From: Alkalihalobacillus sp. BA299
Lineage (GTDB): Bacteria > Bacillota > Bacilli > Bacillales > Bacillaceae_F
Direction of reading: 5' to 3'
Assembly (NCBI RefSeq): GCF_017745675.1
Contig: NZ_JAFLJM010000006.1
Span: 1-64,000, forward strand
Length of the DNA: 64,000 nucleotides
The notes beneath the pieces were generated by a model. The model made no database searches. It was not told the origin of the DNA and worked only from the letters and a program-made list of their open reading frames with translations. Position 1 is the first letter of the stretch. Each line of letters opens with the position of its first letter. Of the stretch, positions 46,220-56,977 are shown one piece after another. The translations under genes were made by a program, and so were the position numbers.

Positions 46220-47317
46220 ATGAAGATTCATATCGTTCAAAAAGGCGACACGCTTTGGAAACTCGCCAAAAAGTACAATGTTGATTTTGAACAACTGAAA
46301 GCGGCCAACAATCATTTATCTAACCCAGACATGATTATGCCAGGAATGAAAATTAAAATTCCTACAGGAAGTGTTCCAGTTAAAAAAGAACAACCACTGG
46401 ATTCTCTTGTTGGAATGGCAAAAAAAGAAGCTCCGATTGTCAAAAAAGAAGCACCAGTAACACCACCAGTTAAAGAAAAACCTAAAGTAGCACCAAAGCC
46501 ACCAGAAAAGCCAAAACAAGTGCCAATGCCAGAAATGCCACCAATGATGATGCCTACTGCTCCACCACCACAGCCAATGACTGCTAAGCAAATGCAAGAA
46601 TTTAACATGAATTTTAATATTTACAAGCCGCAACCATACCAACCACCAAAACCTAAAGAAGCACCAAAGCCACCAGTTGCTCCTAAGGCGGAAAAGCCAA
46701 AAGAAATGGTGAAGCCTGAAATGCCTAAGAAAAAACCCGTTATGCCTAAGGAACAGCCAAAGATGATGCCACATATGCAGCCAATGGTACCTTGTCCACC
46801 ATATTACCCAATTTCACCAGTTTTACCAGGGTGTGCACCTTGTGGTAGTGGGAATCAGTGGCTTTATGGTCAACAACAAAATATGGCACCATATTATGGA
46901 CAGCAAGTAATGCCGGGAATGATGCCTAGTTATCATATGCAACAACCATACCAAATGGCACCACAACAAGGCATGTCATATCCATCACCACAGCACATGG
47001 CACCGCAACAAGGCATGCCATATCCATCACCACAGCACATGGCACCGCAACAAGGCATGCCATACCAACCACAGTATCAAATGGCACCACAGCAAGGTAT
47101 GCCATATCAAAAATATACAAAACCAGATATGAATAATTACGATCCAAATACACAGCCAATAGAGAATGTGCCGGGTTGGAGTGGAATGAGACCTTCACAA
47201 CAAATACTAGGGATGAATCCATACTATAGTATGCCAGGAATGATGCCAGGCCCAAGTCAACCAATGGGAGCACAAATGCCTCATCAGTTTCAAGAGTTTG
47301 ATGATGTAGATGATTAA
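46220..47317 (+). CDS. safA: SafA-like spore coat assembly protein (LysM)
   Basis: 365 residues. An N-terminal LysM domain (HIVQKGDTLWKLAKKYNVDFEQL in parts, residues 3-49) binds peptidoglycan. A long Pro/Lys-rich linker and a Met/Gln/Pro-rich C-terminal half follow, with about four 14-residue repeats beginning MAPQQGM (around 246-297). SafA directs coat layers at the cortex/coat boundary in B. subtilis; its place after nadA is the same. AAGGAGGGAC precedes the ATG. The repeat region and the linker are low-complexity and evolve quickly. Confidence 0.85.
   Translation: MKIHIVQKGDTLWKLAKKYNVDFEQLKAANNHLSNPDMIMPGMKIKIPTGSVPVKKEQPLDSLVGMAKKEAPIVKKEAPVTPPVKEKPKVAPKPPEKPKQVPMPEMPPMMMPTAPPPQPMTAKQMQEFNMNFNIYKPQPYQPPKPKEAPKPPVAPKAEKPKEMVKPEMPKKKPVMPKEQPKMMPHMQPMVPCPPYYPISPVLPGCAPCGSGNQWLYGQQQNMAPYYGQQVMPGMMPSYHMQQPYQMAPQQGMSYPSPQHMAPQQGMPYPSPQHMAPQQGMPYQPQYQMAPQQGMPYQKYTKPDMNNYDPNTQPIENVPGWSGMRPSQQILGMNPYYSMPGMMPGPSQPMGAQMPHQFQEFDDVDD
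46955..47110 (+). repeat. 42-bp in-frame repeats in safA
   Basis: Three near-complete 42-base units (46955, 46997, 47039) and a partial fourth (47081) encode MAPQQGM(S/P)Y blocks. Units 1 and 2 differ by only a few bases. They can expand or contract by slippage. Confidence 0.85.
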
Positions 47318-47339
47318 AATGAGGTGCAATTATTATGTG

Positions 47340-47371
47340 AAGAGACAGTGTTTTAGACTGTCTCTTTTTTC
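47340..47371 (+). terminator. intrinsic terminator after safA
   Basis: agagacagt at 47341-47349 pairs with actgtctct at 47357-47365 and a T run follows. Confidence 0.88.
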
Positions 47372-47526
47372 TGTTTTTTCTACATTTGCAATGTGTCTCA
47401 TTATCATTTTAATCTTTGTAAAATATCCCCTTATTTAGTAAGCCTTGTTTTACTTTATTTCCTACATATTAACAGACTAAAATAGTTCACTAAATGCCAC
47501 TCTAAGTGGTGAAAGGAGGTTATCAA

Positions 47527-48621
47527 ATGCGAAAATTCGCTATTACAATAACTGCAGCAACAATGATTATAGGTGGTTTAGCTGGTTGTGGTGTTGACAA
47601 TCAAGCAAGGGATATGGGTGGAGCTGGTGCCGCTAATAGAGAAATTGGATACAATACAATGGATGCAGGTAGATATGGTGCTGCTGGAACTGGCGCTGCC
47701 GGAACTGGTGTAAATGGCACTGCTGATTACAGAGGCGGCTGGCTTGGACGAGATGCTGGTACGACTGGTGCAGCTGGTAGGAATGTAACAGGTGCAAGAT
47801 GGACGGGTGAGGGCCCGATTACAGATATGTTTACACCAAACCGGCGTACTGCTCGTCAAGGAATTACTGGATATGGTGTGCAGCAAGGTCGAGGTAATGG
47901 CATTCGTGGTGGACAATTAGGTGTGAATGATCGTGGTGCTGAATTAAATGGAACTGACAATACCATAAACCAACGTTTAATGCGTGGAACAGGTATCGGT
48001 GGTGCAAGGTTTACCGAACGTGGAATGGCTGGAAGAACCGGTATGACTGGAAGAACTGGTATGACTGGTGCTGGAACTACAGTCCCTCATGGAACGTTGG
48101 ATGATCAAGACGGCATGCGTAGAGCAGGGATCCGTGGACAAGCAGGTACACGTAATGGTACTACAGGGATTACAGGTGGAAACCGTGAAGGTATGGTAGA
48201 TCAACGTGGCGTATTACGTGGTCAAAACCGTACAATGAGAGGTCAAACTACAGCTAATTACCATCGTGGTTATGACGGAAAAACCGTACAACAAATTGAA
48301 CGATCTGTTGAGAATATGGACGGTGTTAGAGACTGTCGTGTTGTCATAAATGGTGATGAAGTTGTAGTTGCAGTTGAACCTTCTCAAACAGGTACGAACC
48401 AAGGTCAAATAGAAGAAAAAGTTGAGAAAAATATTGAAAAAATGGTTCGTGGTAAAAATGTTCATGTTGTAACTGACAGGGATGCATTCACAAGAGTACG
48501 TACAATGGATGATCGTTTGCGTGGTGGAGCTGCATTTGATGAGATTGGAGCAACATTTACGGAAATGGTAAGGGACTTAGGACGTGCAGCTGGTCGACCA
48601 TTTGAACGTACACGTGATTAG
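47527..48621 (+). CDS. coxA: CoxA/YhcN/YlaJ-type spore lipoprotein, with extended Gly/Thr-rich region
   Basis: 364 residues. A lipoprotein signal with lipobox LAGC (Cys around 21) is followed by a long Gly/Thr/Arg-rich low-complexity region (about 25-250, with AAGTGAAGTG-like and GRTGMTGRTGM blocks). The C-terminal 100 residues form the YhcN/YlaJ domain (VQQIERSVENMDGVRDCRVVING in parts VQQIERSVEN and GVRDCRVVING). CoxA, encoded after safA in B. subtilis, is a cortex-associated spore protein of about 200 residues, so the insert is unusual in length. ATG at 47527 follows AAAGGAGGT; the frame is open from 47506. Confidence 0.85.
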   Translation: MRKFAITITAATMIIGGLAGCGVDNQARDMGGAGAANREIGYNTMDAGRYGAAGTGAAGTGVNGTADYRGGWLGRDAGTTGAAGRNVTGARWTGEGPITDMFTPNRRTARQGITGYGVQQGRGNGIRGGQLGVNDRGAELNGTDNTINQRLMRGTGIGGARFTERGMAGRTGMTGRTGMTGAGTTVPHGTLDDQDGMRRAGIRGQAGTRNGTTGITGGNREGMVDQRGVLRGQNRTMRGQTTANYHRGYDGKTVQQIERSVENMDGVRDCRVVINGDEVVVAVEPSQTGTNQGQIEEKVEKNIEKMVRGKNVHVVTDRDAFTRVRTMDDRLRGGAAFDEIGATFTEMVRDLGRAAGRPFERTRD

Positions 48622-48630
48622 TTAATATAA

Positions 48631-48655
48631 GAACAGGAGATCTCTTCTCCTGTTC
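48631..48655 (+). terminator. hairpin after coxA
   Basis: A perfect 10-bp inverted repeat (gaacaggaga / tctcctgttc) with a 5-base loop, just past the stop. No T run follows, so its terminator role is uncertain. Confidence 0.55.
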
Positions 48656-48791
48656 CATTACATAATGGGTAATATTATTGCTGAAGATTATAGATTGGAA
48701 CTAATTTCATACTACACGGATAAAAGCATTTATTCATGGCAATGATAGACGATGAATATATGCTTTTATTTTTTATATGGTGGTGATCATT

Positions 48792-49379
48792 ATGAAGGGC
48801 GGTCAAATCATTAAAAAGTGTACAAAAAGAAATATGGTTATAGCTGTCCTATTTTTGTTAAGTTGTGTCTTACTTTTAGGGTTTCAAACGGAAACCGAAA
48901 AGACGTTTCAAGCTCATGCACCGAAACAAGCAGCTACTGTATTAAAAACAAATCAGGATGAAAAATTAGGACCTAAAACGATTCAGGTGATATTACAACG
49001 AGTATACTTAGATGGAGAAATAAGTGAAGAAATTGTAGAAGAAACAATATGGTCTATGGAGGACTTTTGGGCTTTTTATGACGAGTGGTTACTTATTGAT
49101 CAAAATGAAGAAAAAATTCTTTTTAAAAAAGAAATAGATGACATATCCCCTTTACTAAAGATCAATGGTTATTTTGGTATTTCTGAAGATGGTGTATTAA
49201 ATATTTATGAAGGAAAGCCAGAAGAAAGAAAGATCATACAATCTTTTTTTCAGATCAATACGAAAAAATTAAAAAGTCACCATGAAAATGAATTAAAAAA
49301 TGGAATTCCAGTAATGTCACGAGAAAATTATCAAGAAGTGATAAAAACATTTAAAAAATATGCAGTAACTGAAATGTAA
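48792..49379 (+). CDS. bofC: BofC, forespore regulator of sigma-K checkpoint
   Basis: About 195 residues. An N-terminal hydrophobic signal (residues 10-30) is followed by BofC-like segments (VILQRVYLDGEISEEIVEETIWS in parts LQRVYLDGEISEE and EETIWSMEDFWAFYDEW). In B. subtilis BofC is exported from the forespore and inhibits SpoIVB, which triggers pro-sigma-K processing. ATG at 48792 follows GGTGGTGATC; the frame is open from 48777. It sits upstream of ruvA, as in B. subtilis. Confidence 0.85.
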   Translation: MKGGQIIKKCTKRNMVIAVLFLLSCVLLLGFQTETEKTFQAHAPKQAATVLKTNQDEKLGPKTIQVILQRVYLDGEISEEIVEETIWSMEDFWAFYDEWLLIDQNEEKILFKKEIDDISPLLKINGYFGISEDGVLNIYEGKPEERKIIQSFFQINTKKLKSHHENELKNGIPVMSRENYQEVIKTFKKYAVTEM

Positions 49380-49405
49380 AAGACGTGGAACTTTCACGTC
49401 TTTTT
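49378..49405 (+). terminator. intrinsic terminator after bofC
   Basis: aaaagacgtg pairs with cacgtctttt (7-base loop), ending in T. It overlaps the stop codon of bofC. Confidence 0.82.
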
Positions 49406-49522
49406 CGTTCTTTTTTCCACTTTCTACTACAGAGCTTTCTTTACACTATATGAAAGGATATGGATATGATAAAATAGAAATGCATGTTCGTTTTTTAATT
49501 GGAATTAAAGGGAGCGAGTTTT

Positions 49523-50137
49523 TTGTTTGATTTTATTCATGGAAAAGTGGAATTTATAGATATTCAATATATAGTCATTGAAGTAAACGGGATAGGCTAC
49601 CAAATTCACTGTCCTAATCCATATATTTTTCAAAAAGAGATAAATGAACAATGTAAAATTTATACATACCAACATGTACGAGAAGATTTAATCCGTTTAT
49701 ATGGATTTAAGACAAGAGAGGAACGTCATTTATTTGAAAAGCTATTAAATGTTTCTGGGATTGGGCCAAAAGGAGCTTTGGCCATATTGGCATCCGGACA
49801 GCCGGAACAGCTTGTTAATGCGATTGAAGAGGAAGATGAAAAGTACCTTGTGAAATTTCCTGGAGTAGGTAAAAAAACAGCTCGACAAATTATTTTAGAC
49901 TTAAAAGGTAAATTAGATGAATTTGCCCCGAATTTATTTCAGCAGGATGTGTCTAAAGTATTTAGTAAAGAAAGCAGAAGCAGTAATTCAAAAGAGCTAG
50001 ATGAAGCTGTGGAAGCATTAAAAGCACTTGGTTATGTCGACCGAGAAATAACAAAAATTGTTCCACAGTTAGAAAAAGAACAAACAACAACGGATCAATA
50101 CATTAAAAAAGCGTTACAATTGATGTTAAAGCAATAG
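49523..50137 (+). CDS. ruvA: Holliday junction helicase subunit RuvA
   Basis: 204 residues: N-terminal OB domain ([20 protein letters not shown] in parts), two helix-hairpin-helix motifs ([14 protein letters not shown] and [13 protein letters not shown]), and the C-terminal RuvB-binding domain ([14 protein letters not shown]). I chose TTG at 49523 because AAAGGGAG lies upstream and the homologous N-terminus begins here; the frame opens at 49499. It forms the branch-migration complex with RuvB, encoded 26 bases on. Confidence 0.93.
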   Translation: MFDFIHGKVEFIDIQYIVIEVNGIGYQIHCPNPYIFQKEINEQCKIYTYQHVREDLIRLYGFKTREERHLFEKLLNVSGIGPKGALAILASGQPEQLVNAIEEEDEKYLVKFPGVGKKTARQIILDLKGKLDEFAPNLFQQDVSKVFSKESRSSNSKELDEAVEALKALGYVDREITKIVPQLEKEQTTTDQYIKKALQLMLKQ

Positions 50138-50163
50138 TAAAAATTGGGGGGGAGGGACAAATC

Positions 50164-51165
50164 GTGGAAGAACGTATTATTTCTGCGCAATCGCAGCTGG
50201 AGGAAGACATGATTGAGGGGAGTCTCCGTCCACAACAATTTTCTCAATACATCGGACAGGAGAAAGTGAAAGAAAACCTTAAAATCTTCATAGAAGCTGC
50301 TAAAATGCGTCAAGAGTGTTTGGATCATGTACTTTTATATGGACCACCTGGACTTGGTAAAACAACTCTCTCAGCTATTATTGCTAATGAAATGGAAGTA
50401 CAAATGAGAACCACTTCAGGGCCCGCGATTGAAAGGCCAGGTGATTTGGCTGCTGTTTTAACGGCTCTCGAACCAGGAGATGTCTTATTTATTGATGAAA
50501 TTCATCGTTTAAACCGAGTCGTTGAAGAAGTACTGTATCCAGCTATGGAAGACTTTTGTATAGATATTGTGATTGGGAAAGGACCAACGGCCAGGTCAGT
50601 ACGTCTTGATCTCCCACCATTTACATTAGTTGGGGCAACGACAAGAGCCGGCTTATTAAGTGCTCCTTTACGAGATCGTTTCGGTGTGTTATCTCGACTT
50701 GAATATTACAATGAAAAAGAACTTGCACAGATTGTCATAAGAACAGCCGATATATTAGAAGTAGAATTAGGAGAAGATGCAGCTTTAGAGATTGCGCGAC
50801 GATCAAGAGGGACACCAAGAATTGCTAACCGCCTGTTGCGACGCGTCCGAGATTTTGCTCAAGTACAAGGAGACGGAAAGATCACAGCACCATTAGCACA
50901 TCATGCGTTAGAGCGTCTTCAAGTGGACCGTTTAGGATTAGATCATATTGATCATAAATTATTAATGGGGATTATTGAAAAGTTTCGTGGAGGGCCGGTT
51001 GGTATTGACACGATCGCAGCGACCATTGGTGAAGAACCAGATACTATTGAAGAAGTATACGAACCATATTTACTGCAAATCGGCTTTTTACAAAGAACCC
51101 CGCGAGGACGTGTAGTCACTCCACTAGTGTATGACCATTTTAATATGGAGGTGCCAGAAGCTTGA
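50164..51165 (+). CDS. ruvB: Holliday junction helicase subunit RuvB
   Basis: 333 residues of the AAA+ family: Walker [10 protein letters not shown] (around 60-68), Walker [10 protein letters not shown], sensor 1 GATTRAG and arginine finger in PLRDRFGV, then the C-terminal winged helix. It is the motor of the RuvAB complex. It starts at GTG with GGGGGGAGGG upstream. A DUF2905 gene overlaps its stop. Confidence 0.97.
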   Translation: MEERIISAQSQLEEDMIEGSLRPQQFSQYIGQEKVKENLKIFIEAAKMRQECLDHVLLYGPPGLGKTTLSAIIANEMEVQMRTTSGPAIERPGDLAAVLTALEPGDVLFIDEIHRLNRVVEEVLYPAMEDFCIDIVIGKGPTARSVRLDLPPFTLVGATTRAGLLSAPLRDRFGVLSRLEYYNEKELAQIVIRTADILEVELGEDAALEIARRSRGTPRIANRLLRRVRDFAQVQGDGKITAPLAHHALERLQVDRLGLDHIDHKLLMGIIEKFRGGPVGIDTIAATIGEEPDTIEEVYEPYLLQIGFLQRTPRGRVVTPLVYDHFNMEVPEA

Positions 51166-51380
51166 GCAATATGCCTAAGTTATTAATAACCGTTGGTGTC
51201 ATATTAGTAATTATAGGAGTTTTGTGGCAGTTAGGTGGAAAAATCTTTCCGTTCGGAAAGTTACCAGGAGATATTTTAATAAAAAAGGAAAATACGACTT
51301 TTTATTTTCCAATTGTAACTTCGATTGTTTTAAGTGTTGTTATTTCACTTATTTTATTTATCATCGGCCGTTTTCGTTAA
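51162..51380 (+). CDS. DUF2905 small membrane protein
   Basis: 72 residues with two membrane helices (about 6-25 and 49-70) and the family motif [18 protein letters not shown]2905 proteins are found near ruvB or queA in many bacilli; no function is known. TTG at 51162 overlaps the ruvB stop by 4 bases, or the ATG at 51171 is used. GGAGGTGCCAGAAG precedes it in the end of ruvB. Confidence 0.85.
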   Translation: MSNMPKLLITVGVILVIIGVLWQLGGKIFPFGKLPGDILIKKENTTFYFPIVTSIVLSVVISLILFIIGRFR

Positions 51381-51458
51381 GTTGTACTTGTGTTTAAGAT
51401 TTCATTTATGTATGCTAATAAATATTGACATTTGATCATTTTGAAAAGGAACGATGGA

Positions 51459-52502
51459 ATGAATGTAAACGACTTTGATTTTTACTTACCAGAAGATTTA
51501 ATTGCACAAACTCCTTTATTAGATCGAACTGCTTCTCGACTACTTGTGCTAGATAAAGAAACAGGTGAAATACAAGACGCCCACTTTTACGACATCATAA
51601 ATTATTTAGCTGAGGGGGATTGTCTTGTCTTAAATGATACGAGAGTTTTACCTGCCCGGTTATATGGGGTTAAAGAAGATACAGGTGCTAAAGTTGAATT
51701 GCTTCTTCTTAAACAATTAGAAGGAGATCAGTGGGAGACATTAGTTAAGCCTGGAAAGAAAGTAAAGGAAGGAACTACACTTCTTTTTGGCGATGGAAAA
51801 CTTCGTGGAGTATGTAAAGAGGGCCTTGAACATGGTGGTCGTATTATTGAATTTATTTATGACGGGATATTCCATGAAATATTAGATGCTCTAGGAGAAA
51901 TGCCATTGCCGCCTTATATTAAAGAACAGCTTGAAGACCAAGATCGTTATCAAACTGTATTTGCTAAACATCGCGGTTCTGCCGCTGCACCAACAGCAGG
52001 ACTTCATTTTACCGATGAATTGTTAGTGAAACTCCGTGAAAAGGGTGTGCATATAGCGTTTATTACACTCCATGTTGGTTTAGGCACGTTTCGTCCTGTT
52101 AGTGTTGACAAAATTGAAGAGCATGAGATGCATGCGGAGTTTTACCAAATGACAGAAGGAACAGCATTACTTCTTAATCAGGTTAAAGATCAAGGGGGTA
52201 AGGTAGTTGCTGTTGGAACCACTTCTTCGAGAACGTTAGAAACCATCGCTAATCAATATGATGGGAAATTTGCGGCTTCGTCGGGGTGGACCAATATTTT
52301 TATTTACCCAGGCTATACGTTTCGCGGTATTGACTCGTTGATTACAAATTTTCACTTACCTAAATCAACACTAGTCATGCTTGTTTCAGCCCTAGCAGGT
52401 AAAAATAACATACTTTCAGCATATGAACATGCTGTCCGAAACAAGTATCGCTTTTTTAGTTTCGGTGACGCTATGTTTATAAGAGAAGGGGGGCAACTTT
52501 AA
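51459..52502 (+). CDS. queA: S-adenosylmethionine:tRNA ribosyltransferase-isomerase QueA
   Basis: 347 residues. It transfers the ribosyl part of SAM to preQ1 in tRNA to make epoxyqueuosine. [14 protein letters not shown], the SRLLVLD start, [10 protein letters not shown]-like [17 protein letters not shown] and GTTSSRTLE are characteristic. ATG at 51459 follows AAAAGGAACG; the frame is open from 51432. tgt starts immediately after its stop, so the two are coupled. Confidence 0.95.
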   Translation: MNVNDFDFYLPEDLIAQTPLLDRTASRLLVLDKETGEIQDAHFYDIINYLAEGDCLVLNDTRVLPARLYGVKEDTGAKVELLLLKQLEGDQWETLVKPGKKVKEGTTLLFGDGKLRGVCKEGLEHGGRIIEFIYDGIFHEILDALGEMPLPPYIKEQLEDQDRYQTVFAKHRGSAAAPTAGLHFTDELLVKLREKGVHIAFITLHVGLGTFRPVSVDKIEEHEMHAEFYQMTEGTALLLNQVKDQGGKVVAVGTTSSRTLETIANQYDGKFAASSGWTNIFIYPGYTFRGIDSLITNFHLPKSTLVMLVSALAGKNNILSAYEHAVRNKYRFFSFGDAMFIREGGQL

Positions 52503-53642
<1,140 letters not shown>

Positions 53643-53680
53643 AGAGGAAGTTCAAAAAGTATATTTTGTAAAGGGGGGAA

Positions 53681-53950
53681 ATGAGTATGGAAATGTTAGG
53701 CACTATTTTACCATTGCTACTGATGTTTGCAATCTTCTGGTTCTTACTAATTCGGCCACAGCAAAAGCGTCAAAAGGCAATTCGTGAGATGCATTCAAAT
53801 CTGCAAAAAGGTGATAAGATTGTCACGATTGGTGGCTTACACGGTGTCATTGATTCGATTGACGAAGACATCGTCGTTATTCTTGTAAATGATAATCGTA
53901 AACTCACATTTGACCGTAATGCGGTTCGTGAAGTAGTAAACCCTGATTGA
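53681..53950 (+). CDS. yajC: preprotein translocase subunit YajC
   Basis: About 87-89 residues: a membrane anchor (about 6-23, LGTILPLLLMFAIFWFLLIRP in parts) and a soluble domain (LQKGDKIVTIGGLHGVI). YajC associates with SecDF at the translocon. Two ATG codons (53681 and 53687) follow AAAGGGGGG; the second is better spaced. The order tgt-yajC is standard; secD and secF lie 6 kb downstream. Confidence 0.93.
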   Translation: MSMEMLGTILPLLLMFAIFWFLLIRPQQKRQKAIREMHSNLQKGDKIVTIGGLHGVIDSIDEDIVVILVNDNRKLTFDRNAVREVVNPD

Positions 53951-53957
53951 TGTACAT

Positions 53958-54047
53958 AAAGAGGCTGACTCTCTAGAGGTGTTAGGTGTCTTCATTACAC
54001 ATTTGTGTAAATGAGCGAACCTTCACATAAGGAGTCAGCCTCTTTTC
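53958..54047. terminator. long hairpin between yajC and yrzE
   Basis: An outer stem of 13 bp (aaagaggctgact / agtcagcctcttt) encloses about 62 bases, within which a second hairpin (tcattacac / gtgtaaatga) is visible. A T-rich stretch follows on the plus strand. It is a two-way terminator for converging genes, but is longer than normal. Confidence 0.7.
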
Positions 54048-54096
54048 TTTCCAGAATTTAAGCGTCAGTATTACTAATAGGGCGCATTTACATCTC

Positions 54097-54468
54097 CTAC
54101 TTTGCTAAATTGACCCCAATGATTCCTCCAAAAACGGATGAGACTAAATAACCGCCATGGTATAAGTATTGCTCCGTTGTAAATCCTGAATTGTACCCTA
54201 AATATTGAATAAAAAACGTGATTGCTGTAAATAAAAGTGCAGTACCAGCTCCTACAATCCATCCTTTTTCCTTTGCTTTAACCCCTGATATCAATCCTCC
54301 GATGAATAGAGCTAAAAAGGAAACAATAAGAATGAACCAATTAAACGAAGCTTCGGTTAAAGAACTAAAAGATAAAATTAATGAAATGATAAAACTAAAT
54401 GCTATAGCAATTACTAATATACTGACAAGGCCATATAGCATTGATCCAAACATTCCACGGTATGCCAA
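54097..54468 (-). CDS. yrzE: YrzE-like membrane protein (TIGR04086 family)
   Basis: About 123 residues with four hydrophobic segments and the family sequence GLISGVKAKEKGWIVGAGTAL. B. subtilis YrzE lies after yajC/yrbF, but in the same direction; here it is reversed. A GTG at 54486 and a TTG at 54468 (GAGAGGAG about 8 bases upstream) are both possible starts. Function unknown. Confidence 0.8.
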   Translation of the reverse strand: MAYRGMFGSMLYGLVSILVIAIAFSFIISLILSFSSLTEASFNWFILIVSFLALFIGGLISGVKAKEKGWIVGAGTALLFTAITFFIQYLGYNSGFTTEQYLYHGGYLVSSVFGGIIGVNLAK

Positions 54469-54564
54469 AGAAACCTCTCCTCTCACCTTTCTTTTGTATG
54501 ATTAATATAGCTTATTCATGCTTGACCCAACATAGAATATAATTTAAAAAAAATGACATTTCAA

Positions 54565-54615
54565 ACGCTTGTGCAAAGCTTGAATAGCTAGGCACCGGCT
54601 TGGTTATGATCCAAA
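54565..54615. repeat. double-hairpin dispersed repeat, copy 2
   Basis: acgcttgtgcaaagcttgaa, then agctaggc-accg-gcttggtt, then atgatccaaa: a diverged copy of the element at 40462-40507 in the same order and orientation. The second stem pairs through G-T wobbles. It lies in the divergent gap between yrzE and the ArsB/NhaD gene. Confidence 0.5.
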
Positions 54616-54742
54616 TAAATGATAGCGACAATTTGTTTAGGTAAAAGTTTTGAAAATTGAGATTTTTGATTTGTTTAAAAACAAACATGATAAGGACATC
54701 CCTGTCATAGGATGATAGAAATAAGAGGAGAGGAAAATCAGC

Positions 54743-56032
54743 ATGGAAGTGACCTTAGCCTTTATCATTTTTATCATCAGTTACATATTCATTATTAGTG
54801 AAAAAATAAATCGAGCGTTAGTGGCATGTGTTGGTGGAGTGGGAATGCTTTTCGTTGGGATTATTGACTTAGACGGAGCTTTTCTTCAATATATTGACTG
54901 GCATACGATTTCGTTATTATTAGCGATGATGATATTAGTTTCGATTACTAGTCAAAGTGGTTTTTTTGAATATATTGCACTCCATGTGGCAAAGTATGTA
55001 AATGGAAGACCGATTCCATTACTTATTTTAATATCATTACTTACTGCTTTTGGTTCGGCATTTCTTAACAATGTGACAATGGTCTTGTTGGTCGTTCCAA
55101 TTATTTTGACGTTAACAAAAATTCTAAACCTTAATGCAGTGCCTTTTCTGTTATCTATCATATTGGCCTCTAATATCGGTGGCACAGCAACATTAATTGG
55201 TGACCCACCAAACCTAATGATTGGTCAAGCTGTAGATCATTTAACATTTAATGATTTCCTGATTCACCTTGGACCGGTTGTGTTAATTATTTTCATTGTT
55301 GTCATGCTTGGACTTGTATTTTATTACCGTAATTCTTTACAGGTTTCAAAAGAAGATCAACTTAAACTAGCCCAAGTTCATCCAAAAGCGTATTTAAAAG
55401 ATAAAGTTCTTTTATTGAAGTCGATTTCTGTACTAACCATTACTACCTTTGGGTTTATTATCCAACCTTTACTGGATGTGGATATTACAAGTATTGCAAT
55501 GGGTGGAGCCCTTCTTTTGATGTTACTTACATACGAACAACAAGATGTAGAAGAAGTGTTTCGGTCTATTGAGTGGGTAACTTTATTCTTTTTTATCGGA
55601 TTATTTATGCTTGTTGGTGGAATAAAAGAAGTTGGTTTAATTGATGAAATTGCCAAATCCATTATTTATTATACCGAAGGAGATTTACCGAAGACTGCAC
55701 TTTATATTTTGTGGGGGTCAGGTATTTTATCTGGATTTGTTGATAATATTCCTTTCGTTGCTGCGATGATCCCAGTGATTCTTGAATTTCAAAGTTATGG
55801 CATGACAAACTTAGATCCTTTATGGTGGTCACTTGCATTAGGAGCTTGCCTTGGAGGGAATGCTACATTAATTGGAGCAACAGCCAACGTAATCGTTGCA
55901 GGTCTTGCAGTTAAAGCTAAACAATCGTTTAGTTATCTGGAATTTTTAAAGGTAGGAGCACCGGTTGCGCTTATTTCCTTTATAATTTCCACAATCTATA
56001 TTTATTTTCGCTATTTAATTCATTTTTATTAG
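54743..56032 (+). CDS. ArsB/NhaD-superfamily ion transporter
   Basis: 429 residues with about 11-12 membrane helices. Two related halves each carry the ion-transporter signature GGTATLIGDPPNLMIG (around 145-160) and GGNATLIGATANVIVAG (around 372-388). These place it in the ArsB/NhaD (IT) superfamily, which exports arsenite or exchanges Na+/H+. The substrate is not decided by these motifs; no ars operon genes are adjacent, which makes a Na+/H+ antiporter or other anion transporter at least as likely. GAGGAGAGG precedes the ATG. Confidence 0.85.
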   Translation: MEVTLAFIIFIISYIFIISEKINRALVACVGGVGMLFVGIIDLDGAFLQYIDWHTISLLLAMMILVSITSQSGFFEYIALHVAKYVNGRPIPLLILISLLTAFGSAFLNNVTMVLLVVPIILTLTKILNLNAVPFLLSIILASNIGGTATLIGDPPNLMIGQAVDHLTFNDFLIHLGPVVLIIFIVVMLGLVFYYRNSLQVSKEDQLKLAQVHPKAYLKDKVLLLKSISVLTITTFGFIIQPLLDVDITSIAMGGALLLMLLTYEQQDVEEVFRSIEWVTLFFFIGLFMLVGGIKEVGLIDEIAKSIIYYTEGDLPKTALYILWGSGILSGFVDNIPFVAAMIPVILEFQSYGMTNLDPLWWSLALGACLGGNATLIGATANVIVAGLAVKAKQSFSYLEFLKVGAPVALISFIISTIYIYFRYLIHFY

Positions 56033-56258
56033 TGTCAAATCATCAGGTTTTTTTAGAAATACTCAAATGCTTAGTATATATATATATCTAGATAAAAGTC
56101 TGATTGGGCGTGTTGCCAAAAGCTTCATCTCATTTTCTAATGAACTTAAGCAAAAACTACAGTTAAGGATATTTGCAATAAGGGTGATTGTCTTACTTCC
56201 TTTTTTGCAGATTCACCTAAAGTGGTGTGTAAGATGAGATGGAAGGAGGCGCGATCAA

Positions 56259-56918
56259 ATGGACTATTCAACAATTGTTTTACGGACGATATTTATCTAT
56301 TTCATCATTCTTTTAGTTCTTCGTTTTATGGGAAAGCGAGAAATAGGTCAGTTATCCGTGCTTGATTTTGTCGTTTCCATTATGATTGCAGAATTGGCTG
56401 TTATTTCAATTGAAAATATTCGTGCACCGATGCTACATACAATCATTCCAATCGTCGTCCTTTCATTAATTCAAATAATGTTTGCGTTTATTTCATTAAA
56501 AAGTGAAAAGCTTCGAAAGCTTGTAGACGGAAAGCCTTCTGTCTTAATTAACCAAGGGAAAATTGATGAAGGAGAAATGCGTAAACAACGTTATAATTTT
56601 GATGATTTACTCATTCAGTTAAGACAAAATAAAGTCAGTAAACTATCTGACGTTGAATTTGCAATACTGGAACCTTCTGGTAAATTATCGATCATTGAAA
56701 AAGATGAAGACCAACAAAATGGTAAACAATCGAGATTACCACTGCCGCTTATTCTTGATGGAAAAGTGAATAAGGAGCATCTTGAACAAATAAATAAAAC
56801 GCCACTATGGTTAAGGCAACAACTCCGTAAACTTGGATATCGAGATGTAAAAAAAATATCATATTGCGCATTGCATGATGATGACACTTTTTTTATTGAT
56901 GAAAAAGATGAAAAATAA
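56259..56918 (+). CDS. yrbG: DUF421 / YetF-family membrane protein YrbG
   Basis: 219 residues. Three membrane helices (about 5-75) are followed by a cytoplasmic DUF421 domain (VDGKPSVLINQGKIDEGEMRKQRYN in parts) . The LRFMGKREIGQLSVLDFVVSI (in parts MGKREIGQLSVLDF) block is diagnostic. Related YetF proteins affect spore germination and small-molecule-binding phenotypes; the role of YrbG is unknown. GGAAGGAGGCG stands before the ATG. In B. subtilis yrbG also lies between yrzE and spoVB. Confidence 0.87.
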   Translation: MDYSTIVLRTIFIYFIILLVLRFMGKREIGQLSVLDFVVSIMIAELAVISIENIRAPMLHTIIPIVVLSLIQIMFAFISLKSEKLRKLVDGKPSVLINQGKIDEGEMRKQRYNFDDLLIQLRQNKVSKLSDVEFAILEPSGKLSIIEKDEDQQNGKQSRLPLPLILDGKVNKEHLEQINKTPLWLRQQLRKLGYRDVKKISYCALHDDDTFFIDEKDEK

Positions 56919-56977
56919 TCATTGATATAACGATACTATACACCCAAAATATAGAAAAATCGATAGGGCTTATAGAT

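Noticed and set aside
46316-46774. 152-residue minus-strand ORF rich in Trp, His and Phe
   Set aside because: It is the complement of the Pro/Lys-rich safA linker; the odd composition is a shadow of CCA and AAG codons.
54743-56032. Arsenite efflux gene (arsB) call
   Set aside because: The ion-transporter signatures are shared by ArsB, NhaD and related anion transporters and no ars genes are adjacent, so only the superfamily is claimed.
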